This document shows, in pieces, positions 36,863 through 49,287 of a stretch of 64,000 nt of DNA (positions are counted from its first letter, which is position 1; every line of letters starts with the position of its first letter). Source of the DNA: Evansella sp. AB-P1 (lineage in GTDB: Bacteria > Bacillota > Bacilli > Bacillales > Salisediminibacteriaceae); assembly GCF_029688925.1 (NCBI RefSeq), contig NZ_JARUKY010000015.1:1-64000 (forward strand), in the 5' to 3' direction. The notes under the pieces are model-generated. The model was not told the DNA's origin and ran no database searches. It saw only the letters and a list, made by a program, of their open reading frames with translations. A program made the translations under genes and the position numbers.

Positions 36863-37687
36863 CTATAGTCCTGTTATCCCTTGATATATTAGGCGTATCC
36901 CAATAATAATTAAAAAAACTCTTAATAGATACACGACTGCATCACTTGTCATTTTACTATTAATATATGCCCCTAGTTGACCACCTATCCATGCTCCAGG
37001 TAACAATGCTAAGGCATAGAGCCAATCTACATTTCCTAATGTTATATGGGAGATGGAACTTACTATTGCCGATAAGAAGATCATTAGCATGGATGTTGCT
37101 ACTGCTAAATGTGGGGGAAAGCCAAATAAAATAATCATTGCTGGTACCATTAACGAACCTCCACCAATACCAAACAAACCTGAACACATTCCTACAACAA
37201 AAGCAATTGAAATAGCCACCACTGGCTGAAACCCATATTCAACGGTTTCACCTAGTTGATTTATGTAGCTGCGAACGATTCCTCTTGGCTTCCGCTTTAG
37301 AGGTTTAATATACTTCCTAATTAGGAGGATAAAAGATACAACAATGATAAAACCTCCAAAGAAAATAAGAAAATAATTAGTCTCTATATCCTTATTAAGC
37401 CATACACCAAAAAGTGCACCTGGACCACTTCCTGCAAAAAATATACATGCACTTTGATAATCTACTTTCTTTTGCTTCATATACGCTAATGTAGATGAGA
37501 GTCCAGTAAAAATCATAATTAATAATGAAGTACCTACTGCTACTTGTGGCGTAATATGTTGGAAGGCAACCATATAGCTACTTAAAACCATTAAAGCCGG
37601 TACGACAATAATTCCTCCACCTAACCCCATAATACTTCCTAAAATAGAAGCGATTAATCCTATAAACAATAATATTATCCATTCCAT
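36863..37687 (-). CDS. yunE: YunE, TSUP-family (DUF81) permease
   Basis: A 274-aa membrane protein with about eight helices and the twofold repeat of TauE/SafE/TSUP transporters, seen as MGLGGGIIVVPALMVLS and GLFGIGGGSLMVPAMIILFG. Family members move small sulfur compounds or organic anions. It is the first gene of the yunE-yunD(-yunC) run. Substrate unknown. Confidence 0.9.
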   Translation of the reverse strand: MEWIILLFIGLIASILGSIMGLGGGIIVVPALMVLSSYMVAFQHITPQVAVGTSLLIMIFTGLSSTLAYMKQKKVDYQSACIFFAGSGPGALFGVWLNKDIETNYFLIFFGGFIIVVSFILLIRKYIKPLKRKPRGIVRSYINQLGETVEYGFQPVVAISIAFVVGMCSGLFGIGGGSLMVPAMIILFGFPPHLAVATSMLMIFLSAIVSSISHITLGNVDWLYALALLPGAWIGGQLGAYINSKMTSDAVVYLLRVFLIIIGIRLIYQGITGL

Positions 37688-37862
37688 ATTAATTTAGCCT
37701 CTTTTCAAGCACTTCATAATAATAAAAATACGGTTAGGAAGAATTAAAAAATCTAACTAATTTCGTTTTAAAGTTAATTCTAATTATACACGATTCGTCA
37801 AACTTCTTACTCCTAAATTTCAATTCCCCTTATAAATAGTTCACTTTCAGTATGTGAAAAAT

Positions 37863-38717
37863 CTAATCAAATAATCCTAATTGTCTTGGTGCTAAATCCG
37901 TATACGTTAAGCCTAAAATTTTTATAAAGTCTTTCGCATTTTTGGCAGCATGACCACCTGAATTATTGTTAAACAATACGTAGCATTGTTTCGTTTCCTT
38001 CGATAAAGTTCTAATCGTACTCGCTAATTCCTTTAATTCTTTGTCATTGTAATCATACAAATAACGAACATCCCGCCAATCCTGACCTTTTACAGGTTTT
38101 GTCCATCCATGAACATTTCTCCCATGAAATCGAAATAGGCTTTTATTTACTGTTGTTATTGTTGGAACAAATGGAATAGAACGTTTACCTGCTTGAGGTT
38201 CGTCACAAATACTATGTATCCATTTATCTTTTTTCATATACTCCAGTGTTTGATGCCTATAATCTTCTAAGAACCATGATTGATGTCGAAATTCGAGAGC
38301 TACATCCAAATCTGCAAAAGCTTCTCGACAATATCTTAAATAATCAACATGCTCTCTTCTACAGTCAAACCAAGGCGGGAATTGACAAAGGATTGCAGCC
38401 AGCTTATTCCCCTCTATTATTGGTTTAAGGGATAGCTTAAATGCTTCAAACATTTCCTTTTTAGATTGAAATGGAATGTCTCCCCGCTGATGACCAGTTA
38501 TCCCTTGATAAGCCTTTACGATAAATCGAAAGCTTTCTGGAGTATCATTCACCCATTTAGTCATATTACGTTCACTTTGAATAGCATAAAACGAAGTATC
38601 TACTTCTACGATGGGAAAATGACCAGCATACGTTTTAAGTTTTTCTTTTGAAGCAGAAAGGATTCCTTCGTATAAATCAATATGATCTCCCCATCCAGTT
38701 AACCCAACCCAAATCAT
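37863..38717 (-). CDS. yunF: YunF, DUF72 family TIM-barrel protein
   Basis: A 284-aa DUF72 protein starting MIWVGLTGWGDH. The FYAIQSERNMTKWV, LAAILCQFPPWF and YVLFNNNSGGHAAKNA segments are characteristic of the family. The ATG at 38717 is supported by GGAGGGG. It has its own unit between yunE and sufB. Function unknown. Confidence 0.88.
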   Translation of the reverse strand: MIWVGLTGWGDHIDLYEGILSASKEKLKTYAGHFPIVEVDTSFYAIQSERNMTKWVNDTPESFRFIVKAYQGITGHQRGDIPFQSKKEMFEAFKLSLKPIIEGNKLAAILCQFPPWFDCRREHVDYLRYCREAFADLDVALEFRHQSWFLEDYRHQTLEYMKKDKWIHSICDEPQAGKRSIPFVPTITTVNKSLFRFHGRNVHGWTKPVKGQDWRDVRYLYDYNDKELKELASTIRTLSKETKQCYVLFNNNSGGHAAKNAKDFIKILGLTYTDLAPRQLGLFD

Positions 38718-38876
38718 GTACAACACCCCTCCTAACACTCATAGACTCAAATAGTGACATAATAACGTAACAAACATGGTTAGTGAACACAATAGACACA
38801 AAACAGGTTTGTGAAGGAATGGTGAATGGCTTGTGCTCTATTTATATATTATATATTTCTAAGGGATATACATAAA

Positions 38877-38905
38877 AGCGAATCCCCAATAACGGGGATT
38901 CGCTT
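38877..38905 (-). terminator. Terminator of the suf operon
   Basis: Perfect 10-bp stem GCGAATCCCC / GGGGATTCGC with a 6-base loop, directly after sufB, with TTTTATG on the minus strand. Confidence 0.85.
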
Positions 38906-38927
38906 GTAAGTTACTATTTATATGAGA

Positions 38928-40325
38928 TTACCCAATCGAACCTTCCATCTCGAACTTAATGAGACGATTCATTTCAACTGCATATTCCATTGGAAGCTCT
39001 TTTGTAAATGGTTCAATGAATCCCATAACGATCATTTCTGTTGCTTCTTGCTCAGAAACACCGCGGCTCATGAGATAGAACAATTGCTCTTCCGATACTT
39101 TGGAAACTGTTGCTTCGTGTTCAAGCGTAATATCATTGTTTAATATTTCGTTATAAGGAATTGTATCTGATGTTGATTGGTTATCCATAATTAACGTATC
39201 ACATTCGATATTCGCTTTTGATCCTTGTGACTTACGACCAAAGTGACAAATACCACGATACGTTACTTTACCACCATGTTTTGAAATAGATTTAGAAACA
39301 ATGGTAGATGAGCAATCAGGTGCTAAGTGGTGCATTTTCGCACCTGCATCTTGGTGCTGTCCCTTACCAGCAATAGCAATAGAAAGTACATTACCACGTG
39401 CTCCACGGCCTTTCATAACAACCGCTGGATATTTCATCGTAAGCTTCGAACCAATGTTACCATCAACCCATTCCATTACAGCATTTTCTTCAGCAACGGC
39501 ACGTTTCGTAACGAGGTTAAATACGTTCGGCGCCCAGTTTTGGATTGTAGTATAACGGCAATAAGCATCTTTTTTAACAATAATCTCAACAACGGCACTG
39601 TGTAGTGAATTTGTTGTATAAACTGGGGCTGTACAACCCTCAACATAGTGCACGGAGCTATCCTCATCTGCAATGATTAACGTTCGTTCGAATTGACCCA
39701 TATTTTCTGAATTAATACGGAAGTACGCTTGTAGTGGTGTATCAGTTTTTATTCCTTTAGGAATGTAAATGAACGATCCACCAGACCATACTGCAGAGTT
39801 AAGTGCAGCAAATTTATTGTCAGACGGAGGAATAACCGTACCGAAATGCTTCTTGAAAATATCTTCATTTTCTTTTAATGCTGTATCAGTATCTTTAAAG
39901 ACAATCCCTTGCTCTGTCAATTCTTCCTTCATGTTGTGGTAAACAACCTCAGACTCGTACTGAGCTGATACACCAGCTAAATATTTTTGCTCTGCCTCAG
40001 GAATACCTAACTTATCGAACGTATTTTTAATTTCCTCAGGAACTTCATCCCAAGAACGTTCCGATTTCTCTGATGGTTTTACATAATACGTAATATCATC
40101 AAAGTTCAATTCTGCTAAGTTTCCACCCCATTGTGGCATCGGCATTTTATAAAATTGTTCTAATGACTTTAAACGAAAATCTAACATCCATTGTGGTTCG
40201 CTTTTCATACGAGAAATTTCCTCAACGATCTCTTTTGTTAATCCTTTTTTAGAACGGAAAATGGAGACGTCTTTATCGGAAAACCCGTATTTATACTCAC
40301 CTATATCAGGCATTTTTTTTGCCAT
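38928..40325 (-). CDS. sufB: SufB, Fe-S scaffold subunit
   Basis: A 465-aa protein of the SufBC2D scaffold, on which Fe-S clusters are assembled. The SufB-typical [16 protein letters not shown] and the [22 protein letters not shown]-terminal block are present. The start [15 protein letters not shown] follows GGGAGGG. It is the last gene of sufCDSUB, about 170 bases after sufU, and is followed by a strong terminator. Confidence 0.96.
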   Translation of the reverse strand: MAKKMPDIGEYKYGFSDKDVSIFRSKKGLTKEIVEEISRMKSEPQWMLDFRLKSLEQFYKMPMPQWGGNLAELNFDDITYYVKPSEKSERSWDEVPEEIKNTFDKLGIPEAEQKYLAGVSAQYESEVVYHNMKEELTEQGIVFKDTDTALKENEDIFKKHFGTVIPPSDNKFAALNSAVWSGGSFIYIPKGIKTDTPLQAYFRINSENMGQFERTLIIADEDSSVHYVEGCTAPVYTTNSLHSAVVEIIVKKDAYCRYTTIQNWAPNVFNLVTKRAVAEENAVMEWVDGNIGSKLTMKYPAVVMKGRGARGNVLSIAIAGKGQHQDAGAKMHHLAPDCSSTIVSKSISKHGGKVTYRGICHFGRKSQGSKANIECDTLIMDNQSTSDTIPYNEILNNDITLEHEATVSKVSEEQLFYLMSRGVSEQEATEMIVMGFIEPFTKELPMEYAVEMNRLIKFEMEGSIG

Positions 40326-40494
40326 GAAAAACCCTCCCTTTAGTTCTTTCACAAATCATAGCATTCACAATGCTTCCTACGAACGATTTATCCTTCCTCA
40401 ATAACAGGGAAGTCCTTCAATGACTAGAAGACTATAAGTTCATTTTACACCATATCCGTAGTAGAAACAAAGTTATTCCATTATTTTATATCGA

Positions 40495-43446
<2,952 letters not shown>

Positions 43447-43473
43447 CTTCATTCCTCCTCTTAAAACCGTCAG

Positions 43474-44265
43474 TTATTCTTGACCTACTGTTTCGTCTTC
43501 AATGCCTAATTCTTCTTTAATCCAGTCATATCCTTCTGCTTCTAAACGTTCTGCTAGTTCAGGACCACCTGACTTAACAATTTTCCCTTGCATCATCACG
43601 TGGACAAAGTCAGGCTTAATATAGTTAAGTAATCGTTGATAGTGAGTGATAATTAAGCAACCAAAATCCTCTTTACGTTCCTCACGCATTTGATTAATCC
43701 CTTTAGATACAACCTTTAATGCATCGATATCTAAACCAGAATCAATTTCATCGAGAATTGCAATCTTCGGATCTAACATCATTAATTGAAGAATTTCATT
43801 TCTTTTCTTTTCACCACCAGAAAAGCCTTCGTTTAAATAACGATGTTGGAAAGATTCGTCCATTTCTAACGTATTCATTTTTTCATCCATTTTACGGATA
43901 AATTTCATTAGAGAGATTTCATCTCCCTCTTCTCGCTTTGCATTGATTGCAGAACGAACGAAGTCAGCATTTGTAACACCGCTAATTTCACTAGGATATT
44001 GCATCGCCAAGAATAATCCAGCTCTTGCTCTTTCATCTACTTCCATTTCAAAAAGATCTTCACCATTAAATGTTGCATTTCCTTTAGTAACTTCGTATTT
44101 TGGATGTCCCATTAGTGCAGAAGCTAATGTTGATTTACCAGTACCGTTTGGCCCCATAATTGCGTGGATCTCTCCACCTTTCACTTCAATTCCGAATCCT
44201 TTTAAGATTTCCTTGTCTTCAATAGAAACATGAAGATCTTCTACTTTTAAACTAGGTGTAGACAT
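43474..44265 (-). CDS. sufC: SufC, Fe-S assembly ATPase
   Basis: A 263-aa ABC-type ATPase that drives conformational changes in SufB/SufD. It has Walker A GPNGTGKST, the signature FSGGEKKRNE and Walker B IAILDEIDSGLD. The ATG at 44265 follows GGAGGTATGTACA. It is the first gene of the operon. Candidate promoter and palindrome sites are upstream at 44332-44431. Confidence 0.97.
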   Translation of the reverse strand: MSTPSLKVEDLHVSIEDKEILKGFGIEVKGGEIHAIMGPNGTGKSTLASALMGHPKYEVTKGNATFNGEDLFEMEVDERARAGLFLAMQYPSEISGVTNADFVRSAINAKREEGDEISLMKFIRKMDEKMNTLEMDESFQHRYLNEGFSGGEKKRNEILQLMMLDPKIAILDEIDSGLDIDALKVVSKGINQMREERKEDFGCLIITHYQRLLNYIKPDFVHVMMQGKIVKSGGPELAERLEAEGYDWIKEELGIEDETVGQE

Positions 44266-44331
44266 TGTACATACCTCCATTTATTATTTTCCATGTTTTA
44301 AATAAGTGCTATGTTTGCTTCAAGCCTATAA

Positions 44332-44347
44332 GTAAAGATTGCTTTAC
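44332..44347. promoter_or_regulatory. Palindrome in the suf leader
   Basis: GTAAAGATTGCTTTAC is a perfect 6-bp inverted repeat with a 4-base centre, about 70 bases upstream of sufC. It may be a binding site for a suf regulator. No such motif is known to me. Confidence 0.35.
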
Positions 44348-44403
44348 ATAAAAAAACTCATATTAAAGTTCTTTGTTGTCATGAAACAAACATGTTAAGA
44401 TTG

Positions 44404-44441
44404 AACATAGTGTAAAGAATTTCATTCTCAATCTATTCTCA
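44404..44441 (-). promoter_or_regulatory. Candidate suf promoter with overlapping ATTCTCA repeats
   Basis: On the minus strand TTGAGA (44431-44426) and TATGTT (44409-44404) are 16 bases apart, as in a sigma-A promoter, about 140 bases upstream of sufC. The -35 lies in a direct repeat of ATTCTCA (44424-44430 and 44435-44441), resembling Fur half-sites (TGATAAT/TGAGAAT). Inferred. Confidence 0.35.
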
Positions 44442-44664
44442 TTCTAATCTTATAACAAATGAAAATTCAGTTCAAGGGATAAGAACTGGTTTTTTCATTT
44501 AAATCAAACGTACTTTTTACAAAATTACGAGAAAAAATGATCTGAATATGTATAATTCTATCCAATTCTTCACTTTTCCTTCACAAATACATTAGTACAA
44601 ACCCTTGACATATAGGACTATAACATATTTCAAGTACTTAATAAATGATTTCGAAAGAATAACT

Positions 44665-44720
44665 GATTCTCAATTCGGTTGTTTTTTTTATTGTAATTGA
44701 GAATGAATCTCGTTTAATTA
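44665..44720 (+). promoter_or_regulatory. Inverted repeat with Fur-like box and possible plus-strand promoter
   Basis: ATTCTCAATT (44666-44675) is inverted as AATTGAGAAT (44695-44704). The second arm extends to TTGAGAATGAATCTCG, a Fur-like near-palindrome, sitting between TTGTAA (44692-44697) and TTTAAT (44714-44719), which are 16 bases apart. This could be a regulated promoter toward the terminator at 44806-44850. Weak evidence. Confidence 0.25.
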
Positions 44721-44805
44721 TTTTTATATTTTACTAATACACCTTCGATAATACCTGTATTTGGCTTCCAATCCATTTAAGAATATGAAAATTACTGAAT
44801 AGAGC

Positions 44806-44850
44806 AAAAAACCGTCTCAAGCTGTCGTTATGCTTAAGACGGTTTTTCAT
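44806..44850. terminator. Bidirectional terminator in the suf-yurZ interval
   Basis: Stem AAAACCGTCTCAAGC / GCTTAAGACGGTTTT with a 9-base loop and T-tracts on both strands. It would end a minus-strand transcript through 44904-45056 or a plus-strand RNA from about 44725. Confidence 0.85.
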
Positions 44851-44903
44851 TTCTTTTTTCATATGTTTACCTTTTAAATGTTAATTAGTCTTTTGACGCT
44901 TTT

Positions 44904-45056
44904 TTATGCATGAACAATACGGTTATGCTCATTAACAATGGAGATTGAACGTTGATGATCCTTCTCTCTTTGTTGTTCTACTTTCATACGTTTTTCTAAG
45001 CAGCGATTATATTCTGCATAGCCGATTCCGTATGATTGAAACATTGCTTTTTCCAT
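44904..45056 (-). CDS. Possible 50-aa hydrophilic protein
   Basis: An ORF starting MEKAMFQSYGIGYAEYN and ending NEHNRIVHA, followed by a good terminator on the same strand. The upstream CGGAG is too close for the first ATG; an internal ATG four codons later (MFQSYGIGY) is better spaced. The composition is charged and helical. I do not recognise a family, and it may be noncoding. Confidence 0.35.
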   Translation of the reverse strand: MEKAMFQSYGIGYAEYNRCLEKRMKVEQQREKDHQRSISIVNEHNRIVHA

Positions 45057-45381
45057 CTCCGTTGTGTGATTATTCTGAATCTGGTGAATAATAAATCACT
45101 TTCCTTTCCCATTGAATCATTCTCCATTCAGATGTTATTAAAGCTTACATGCTGGAGAATTGATTGTATTTTTAATACATGATCTATCATACCACCAGTG
45201 GAGATTTTCCCCAATCTCTATATGATGTCATATTATTTAACATATAACATATCGTAAACCTCACAATGTTTCAGCAATGGAATTTCTAAAATTACCCCTT
45301 ATAGCTTTCAAATACTCCCTAATTTAAAAGTCACTGTATAAAGAGAAGAAAATAATTAGCACCCACTGACGCTATATTAAC
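45057..45381. other. Intergenic region between the small ORF and yurZ
   Basis: About 325 AT-rich bases with no credible gene. No clear operator, terminator or repeat was seen. Confidence 0.4.
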
Positions 45382-45753
45382 TTAATGAATTTGACCTTCA
45401 AACTCTTCTAAGCATTCTTCTACAAGCGTGACCCCTTGACTCAAGGCTGCTCCTCCACCAAAAGCACCAGTTACACCAACGGCTTCAAGTATTTCTTCCT
45501 TTGAACAGCCTTGATCAATGCATCCTTTCATATGATAAATAATGCAATACTCATCTTGTGCGTATAAACTGATCCCTAAGGCAATTAGCTGTTTTTCTTT
45601 TTGAGACAGCTTTCCTTCCTTAAAGCACTCCTCTGCAAATTCATTATACTTACCTGCTAGCTCTGGCATTTGCTTTGTAAACTGACCTACACCTTCCTTG
45701 TAATGATGCAAAGCTTCTTTAATCGATGAAGTTTGGTTTTCGTGTTGTTCCAT
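45382..45753 (-). CDS. yurZ: YurZ, carboxymuconolactone decarboxylase-like (AhpD-fold) protein
   Basis: A 123-aa AhpD/CMD-fold protein. The typical helical pattern with EYCIIYHMKGCIDQGC is present, with C-x3-H as a possible redox or general-acid site, and TGAFGGGAALSQG near the C-terminus. Position between suf and metQ matches B. subtilis yurZ. It may have peroxidase-linked or decarboxylase-like activity; unproven. Confidence 0.85.
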   Translation of the reverse strand: MEQHENQTSSIKEALHHYKEGVGQFTKQMPELAGKYNEFAEECFKEGKLSQKEKQLIALGISLYAQDEYCIIYHMKGCIDQGCSKEEILEAVGVTGAFGGGAALSQGVTLVEECLEEFEGQIH

Positions 45754-45940
45754 TAGTTTTTTACCTCCAGCTCATAGTTTATTGAATCAATAGTATTATG
45801 AGTAATTTTAATAAAAAAAATGTTGAATGCTTTTTTCAGTTTGCATCGATGTAGTGGAAAGGATGGAAAGGTTAGGTAAATGGATTAAAATTACACCTTC
45901 TAACTTAAGTCGTCGTCCTGTACTCCTAAATCAACTTTTA

Positions 45941-46182
45941 TTTTCTGGGTAGACTCCCCATGCAAGTGAACATTTGCACCATGGGGGATGAAAATTAATA
46001 CGTTTCATGCGGAAGTCGAAAGTAGAATAATAGCTTTTTCTACAAGGTTCATTTTCCCCTAGTTCAAGCTCCCTCATTCTCTATCATAATCTCGAATTGA
46101 ACCGGTGGATTCTCGGTTCACGCTGATTCGAATGGAGTCAGTCGCCCTTCACTCCTGAACTAATACTTATTTACAGGAGAAC
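45941..46182. repeat. Dispersed intergenic repeat, locus A
   Basis: About 240 bp beginning TTTTCTGGGTAGAC and ending TTACAGGAGAAC. The left part has CCCCATGCAAGTGAAC and TTGCACCATGGGGGATGAAA, which can fold because CCCCATG pairs with CATGGGG. The right part has TGGAGTCAGTCGCCCTTCAC. It shares these blocks with loci B and C. No ORF is evident. It lies between yurZ and the met terminator. Confidence 0.8.
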
Positions 46183-46188
46183 TTCAAA

Positions 46189-46233
46189 TAAAAAACTGCC
46201 TATCAAGTCATTTTCAATGATTTGATAGGCAGT
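46189..46233 (-). terminator. Terminator of the metNPQ operon
   Basis: Arms of 18 bases, ACTGCCTATCAAGTCATT and AATGATTTGATAGGCAGT, with one mismatch and a 3-base loop, with a T-run on the minus strand after metQ. Confidence 0.92.
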
Positions 46234-46280
46234 ACATTTGAACAGATAAGTTGTCAACAAACTAGGTTTACCTAATAAAA

Positions 46281-47159
46281 TTATTCTGCAGGTACTACAG
46301 CTCCACTATATTGTTCTAAAATGAAGTTTCTCACTTCTTCAGATTGTAGTACTTCTAAAAGCTTTACAATGCGTACATCATCTTCGTCACCACTATTAAC
46401 AACAAGGACGTTTACGTATGGGTTATCCTGGTCAGCAGACTCTAATGCAATCGCATCTTCCATCGGATTTAAATCAGCATCTAATGCAAAGTTAGAATTA
46501 ATTAAAACAGCATCTCCCTCACCATTTAAATATGCTCTTGGTAATAAAGCCGCTTCTACGTTTGCACGGAATTGGAAGTTTCGTGGATTGTCAACAATAT
46601 CATCCTCAGTTGCACCAATGCCAGCACCTTCAGCCAACGTAATTAATCCATAATCTTCAAGCATCATTAAAATACGACCGTGATCGGATGTAGAATCACT
46701 CATGATAATTTCAGCACCATCCGGCAATTCGTCTAAGCTACTATACTCTTGTGAATATACACCGATTGGTTCAATATGAACGCCACCTACATTTACGAAA
46801 TCATAGCCATGTTCAGCAATTTGACTTTCAAGATAAGGTACGTGCTGGAAATAGTTAGCATCTAATTCCCCTGCATCAAGTCCTCTGTTTGGAAGGATAT
46901 AGTCACTAAAAGGTTTGATATCTATCGTAACGCCTGCTTCTTCAAGTAATGGTTGAACAAATTCTAAAATCTCTGCGTGAGGAATGTTAGAAGCACCGAT
47001 AACTAATGTTTCTAACTCTTCTACCTCATTTTCATTTCCATTATTATTGTTGTTATTGGAAGCTCCACTTTCTGCTGCATCACTATTCCCAGTACCACAA
47101 GCAGCTAATAAACCTAATGACAATCCCGCAACACTAAGTAATTGAATCAATTTTTTCAT
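46281..47159 (-). CDS. metQ: MetQ, methionine-binding lipoprotein
   Basis: A 292-aa substrate-binding lipoprotein for D/L-methionine uptake. The lipobox LGLLAAC is at the N-terminus, followed by an Asn-rich, acidic linker (about 25-48), then the NlpA/MetQ core with TLVIGASNIPHAEIL and LDAGELDANYFQHVPYL. It is the third gene of the SAM-riboswitch-controlled metNPQ operon. Confidence 0.95.
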   Translation of the reverse strand: MKKLIQLLSVAGLSLGLLAACGTGNSDAAESGASNNNNNNGNENEVEELETLVIGASNIPHAEILEFVQPLLEEAGVTIDIKPFSDYILPNRGLDAGELDANYFQHVPYLESQIAEHGYDFVNVGGVHIEPIGVYSQEYSSLDELPDGAEIIMSDSTSDHGRILMMLEDYGLITLAEGAGIGATEDDIVDNPRNFQFRANVEAALLPRAYLNGEGDAVLINSNFALDADLNPMEDAIALESADQDNPYVNVLVVNSGDEDDVRIVKLLEVLQSEEVRNFILEQYSGAVVPAE

Positions 47160-47176
47160 TTTCCTTTTCCCCTTTT

Positions 47177-47863
47177 CTATCTTTTATCTAATATATTGGT
47201 TAAACGATCGCCTATTATTTGCATAATAAATACGATCAGTAACACAACCACAGTTGCTACAAAAGTGACTTCATTGTTAGACCTCTGAAAACCATGCCTA
47301 AAAGCTAAATCACCTAAGCCTCCTGCCCCGATAACTCCTGCCATTGCCGTAAAACCAACAAGAGCTATTGCTGTAACTGTAATGGCCGATATAAGAGCAG
47401 GCATGGATTCAGGTAATAATACTTTAAAAATAATTTGCATATTGGATGCACCCATAGATTTGGAAGCTTCAATCACTCCCTTATCAATTTCTCTTAATGC
47501 TATTTGAACCATTCGAGCATAGAACGGAGCAGCACCTATGACTAATGATGGTAATGCTGCTGATGGCCCGAACATGGAACCTACAATAAATGTTGTAAAA
47601 GGAATTAACAGAACAATTAATATAATGAAAGGAATAGAACGAAATACGTTTACAAAGGCTGCTGTTACTCCTTGAATGATTTTATTTTCCCAAAGATTTC
47701 CACGATCAGTGAGAAAAAGTATAAGACCGAGCATGATACCGAATATAAATGTTAGTAATAAGGAGACGCTTGTCATATATAATGTTTCTTTTGTTGCGTT
47801 CCAAATATTATCCCAGTTTACATTAGGAAAGAACCAGGTCGTGGTTAAGACGATTTGACTCAC
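47177..47863 (-). CDS. metP: MetP (MetI), methionine ABC transporter permease
   Basis: A 228-aa permease with about five to six membrane helices and the ABC-coupling EASKSMGASNMQIIFKVLLPES loop. A GTG start at 47863 follows GAGGTGATCCACA; it overlaps the metN end by 41 bases, which is unusually long, so an alternative downstream start cannot be excluded. It forms the membrane channel with MetN. Confidence 0.93.
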   Translation of the reverse strand: MSQIVLTTTWFFPNVNWDNIWNATKETLYMTSVSLLLTFIFGIMLGLILFLTDRGNLWENKIIQGVTAAFVNVFRSIPFIILIVLLIPFTTFIVGSMFGPSAALPSLVIGAAPFYARMVQIALREIDKGVIEASKSMGASNMQIIFKVLLPESMPALISAITVTAIALVGFTAMAGVIGAGGLGDLAFRHGFQRSNNEVTFVATVVVLLIVFIMQIIGDRLTNILDKR

Positions 47864-48881
47864 TGTGGATCACCTCTACTTCAACTTTTTGCTTATGAAT
47901 AAATTCTATTGCTCGTTCTATTTCACTTAATTCACCATCCACAGAAATAAAAAGGGAACCGTACGAACCATTTTGCGTTTGACTAATTTTCCCTTGCATT
48001 ATATTAACTGTGATATTAAATGAACGAATAAGGTTTGTAATTAATGGCTTTTCCGCCTCTCCCCCAACAAACGTTAACTGTAGTACATGACTAATTCCAT
48101 CTTGTTCAAAAAGATGCTTAATAGCTTCTTTCGTTTCCTCTGGCTCAGTCACTTGCTTCACAAATTCCTTTGTCATTTCTTGTTGAGGACGTCTAAATAC
48201 ATCTAAAACATTTCCTTGTTCAACAATGGTCCCGTTCTCCATAACTGCAACCCGATGACAAATTTTTCGAATAACATGCATTTCATGTGTAATTAATACG
48301 ATAGTTAATCCTAATTTCTCATTAATGTCTACAAGAAGATCTAAAATTGAATCTGTCGTTTTAGGATCCAATGCAGAGGTTGCTTCATCACATAAAAGAA
48401 CTTTAGGATTGTTAGCAAGTGCTCTAGCTATTCCAACTCGTTGCTTTTGTCCTCCACTTAATTGAGATGGATACGACTCTCCACGTCCATCTAACCCAAC
48501 TAGTCGAATTAGTTCATCCACTTTTTTCATCCGTTCTTCTTTTGGAACACCTTTAATCTCTAATGGGAACGCAATATTCTCTCTTACGGTTCTAGACCAC
48601 AACAAATTAAAGTGTTGAAAAATCATTCCTATTTCCTGTCTTGCTTCACGAAGCTCTTTTTTCTTTAGCTTGTTCATATTTTTTCCAGCTACTACTACAT
48701 CCCCAGAGCTAGGTGTTTCTAGCATATTTAAAAGGCGAATAAGCGTACTTTTACCAGCCCCACTATAACCTATTACTCCAAAAATTTCTCCCTTATCTAT
48801 CTTCAAATCAATATGATCAACAGCTGTAACTTGTCCATCTCTTGTTTGAAAGGTCTTAACTAATTTTGATAACGAAATCAT
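47823..48881 (-). CDS. metN: MetN, methionine ABC transporter ATPase
   Basis: A 352-aa ABC ATPase with Walker A GYSGAGKSTL, signature LSGGQKQRVGIA, Walker B VLLCDEATSALD and H-loop ITHEMHVI. The C-terminal ACT-like NIL domain (about 270-345) is present, which senses methionine for transinhibition. First gene of the operon. Confidence 0.96.
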   Translation of the reverse strand: MISLSKLVKTFQTRDGQVTAVDHIDLKIDKGEIFGVIGYSGAGKSTLIRLLNMLETPSSGDVVVAGKNMNKLKKKELREARQEIGMIFQHFNLLWSRTVRENIAFPLEIKGVPKEERMKKVDELIRLVGLDGRGESYPSQLSGGQKQRVGIARALANNPKVLLCDEATSALDPKTTDSILDLLVDINEKLGLTIVLITHEMHVIRKICHRVAVMENGTIVEQGNVLDVFRRPQQEMTKEFVKQVTEPEETKEAIKHLFEQDGISHVLQLTFVGGEAEKPLITNLIRSFNITVNIMQGKISQTQNGSYGSLFISVDGELSEIERAIEFIHKQKVEVEVIHSESNRLNHDLVLS

Positions 48882-49051
48882 TGTTTTTCTCCCCCTATAA
48901 AACAGGTTAATACGATTCTAAGGAAATATGAATACTCCTCATTTTTCCAAGACTACTAAAATCTATTAATCTAATAGGAATACTAAGTATAATAACTAGT
49001 ATATGTTATTATCCTATATTCCCTTCCTCTTATTTATTATTATAAAATAAC

Positions 49052-49217
49052 AAAAACCTCTCTGCTGATACAAAGATTGGCAGAAAGGTTCAATATAAAT
49101 AAACCTGTCCCCTCATCTTTCAAAGCAATTGCTTTGTTGGAATTGGCACCATTCCTAATGTTACTTAGTGGTTGCCGGGCTTCATCGGGCCATTCCCTCC
49201 GCCTCTCTGGATAAGAA
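49052..49217 (-). ncRNA. SAM-I (S-box) riboswitch controlling metNPQ
   Basis: Read on the minus strand, the leader contains CTTATCCAGAGAGGCGGAGG, then GAATGGCCCGATGAAGCCCG and GCAACCACTAAG, then GGTGCCAATTCC, and closes with GATGAGG, the conserved order of the S-box aptamer (about 49109-49217). It is followed by the terminator at 49052-49090 whose arms are AACCTTTCTGC and GCAGAGAGGTT. High SAM should fold the aptamer and stop transcription before metN. Confidence 0.96.
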
Positions 49218-49287
49218 GTACTATTATTTTATTAAAATTTTTAAATTACTAATTGGCATCATATCACGCTTAATTTAAAGTTGTCAA

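Noticed and set aside
44605-44634. TTGACA-containing plus-strand promoter at 44605
   Set aside because: There is a perfect -35 hexamer but no -10 at 16-18 bp spacing; the TATAAC-like word is only about 11 bp away.
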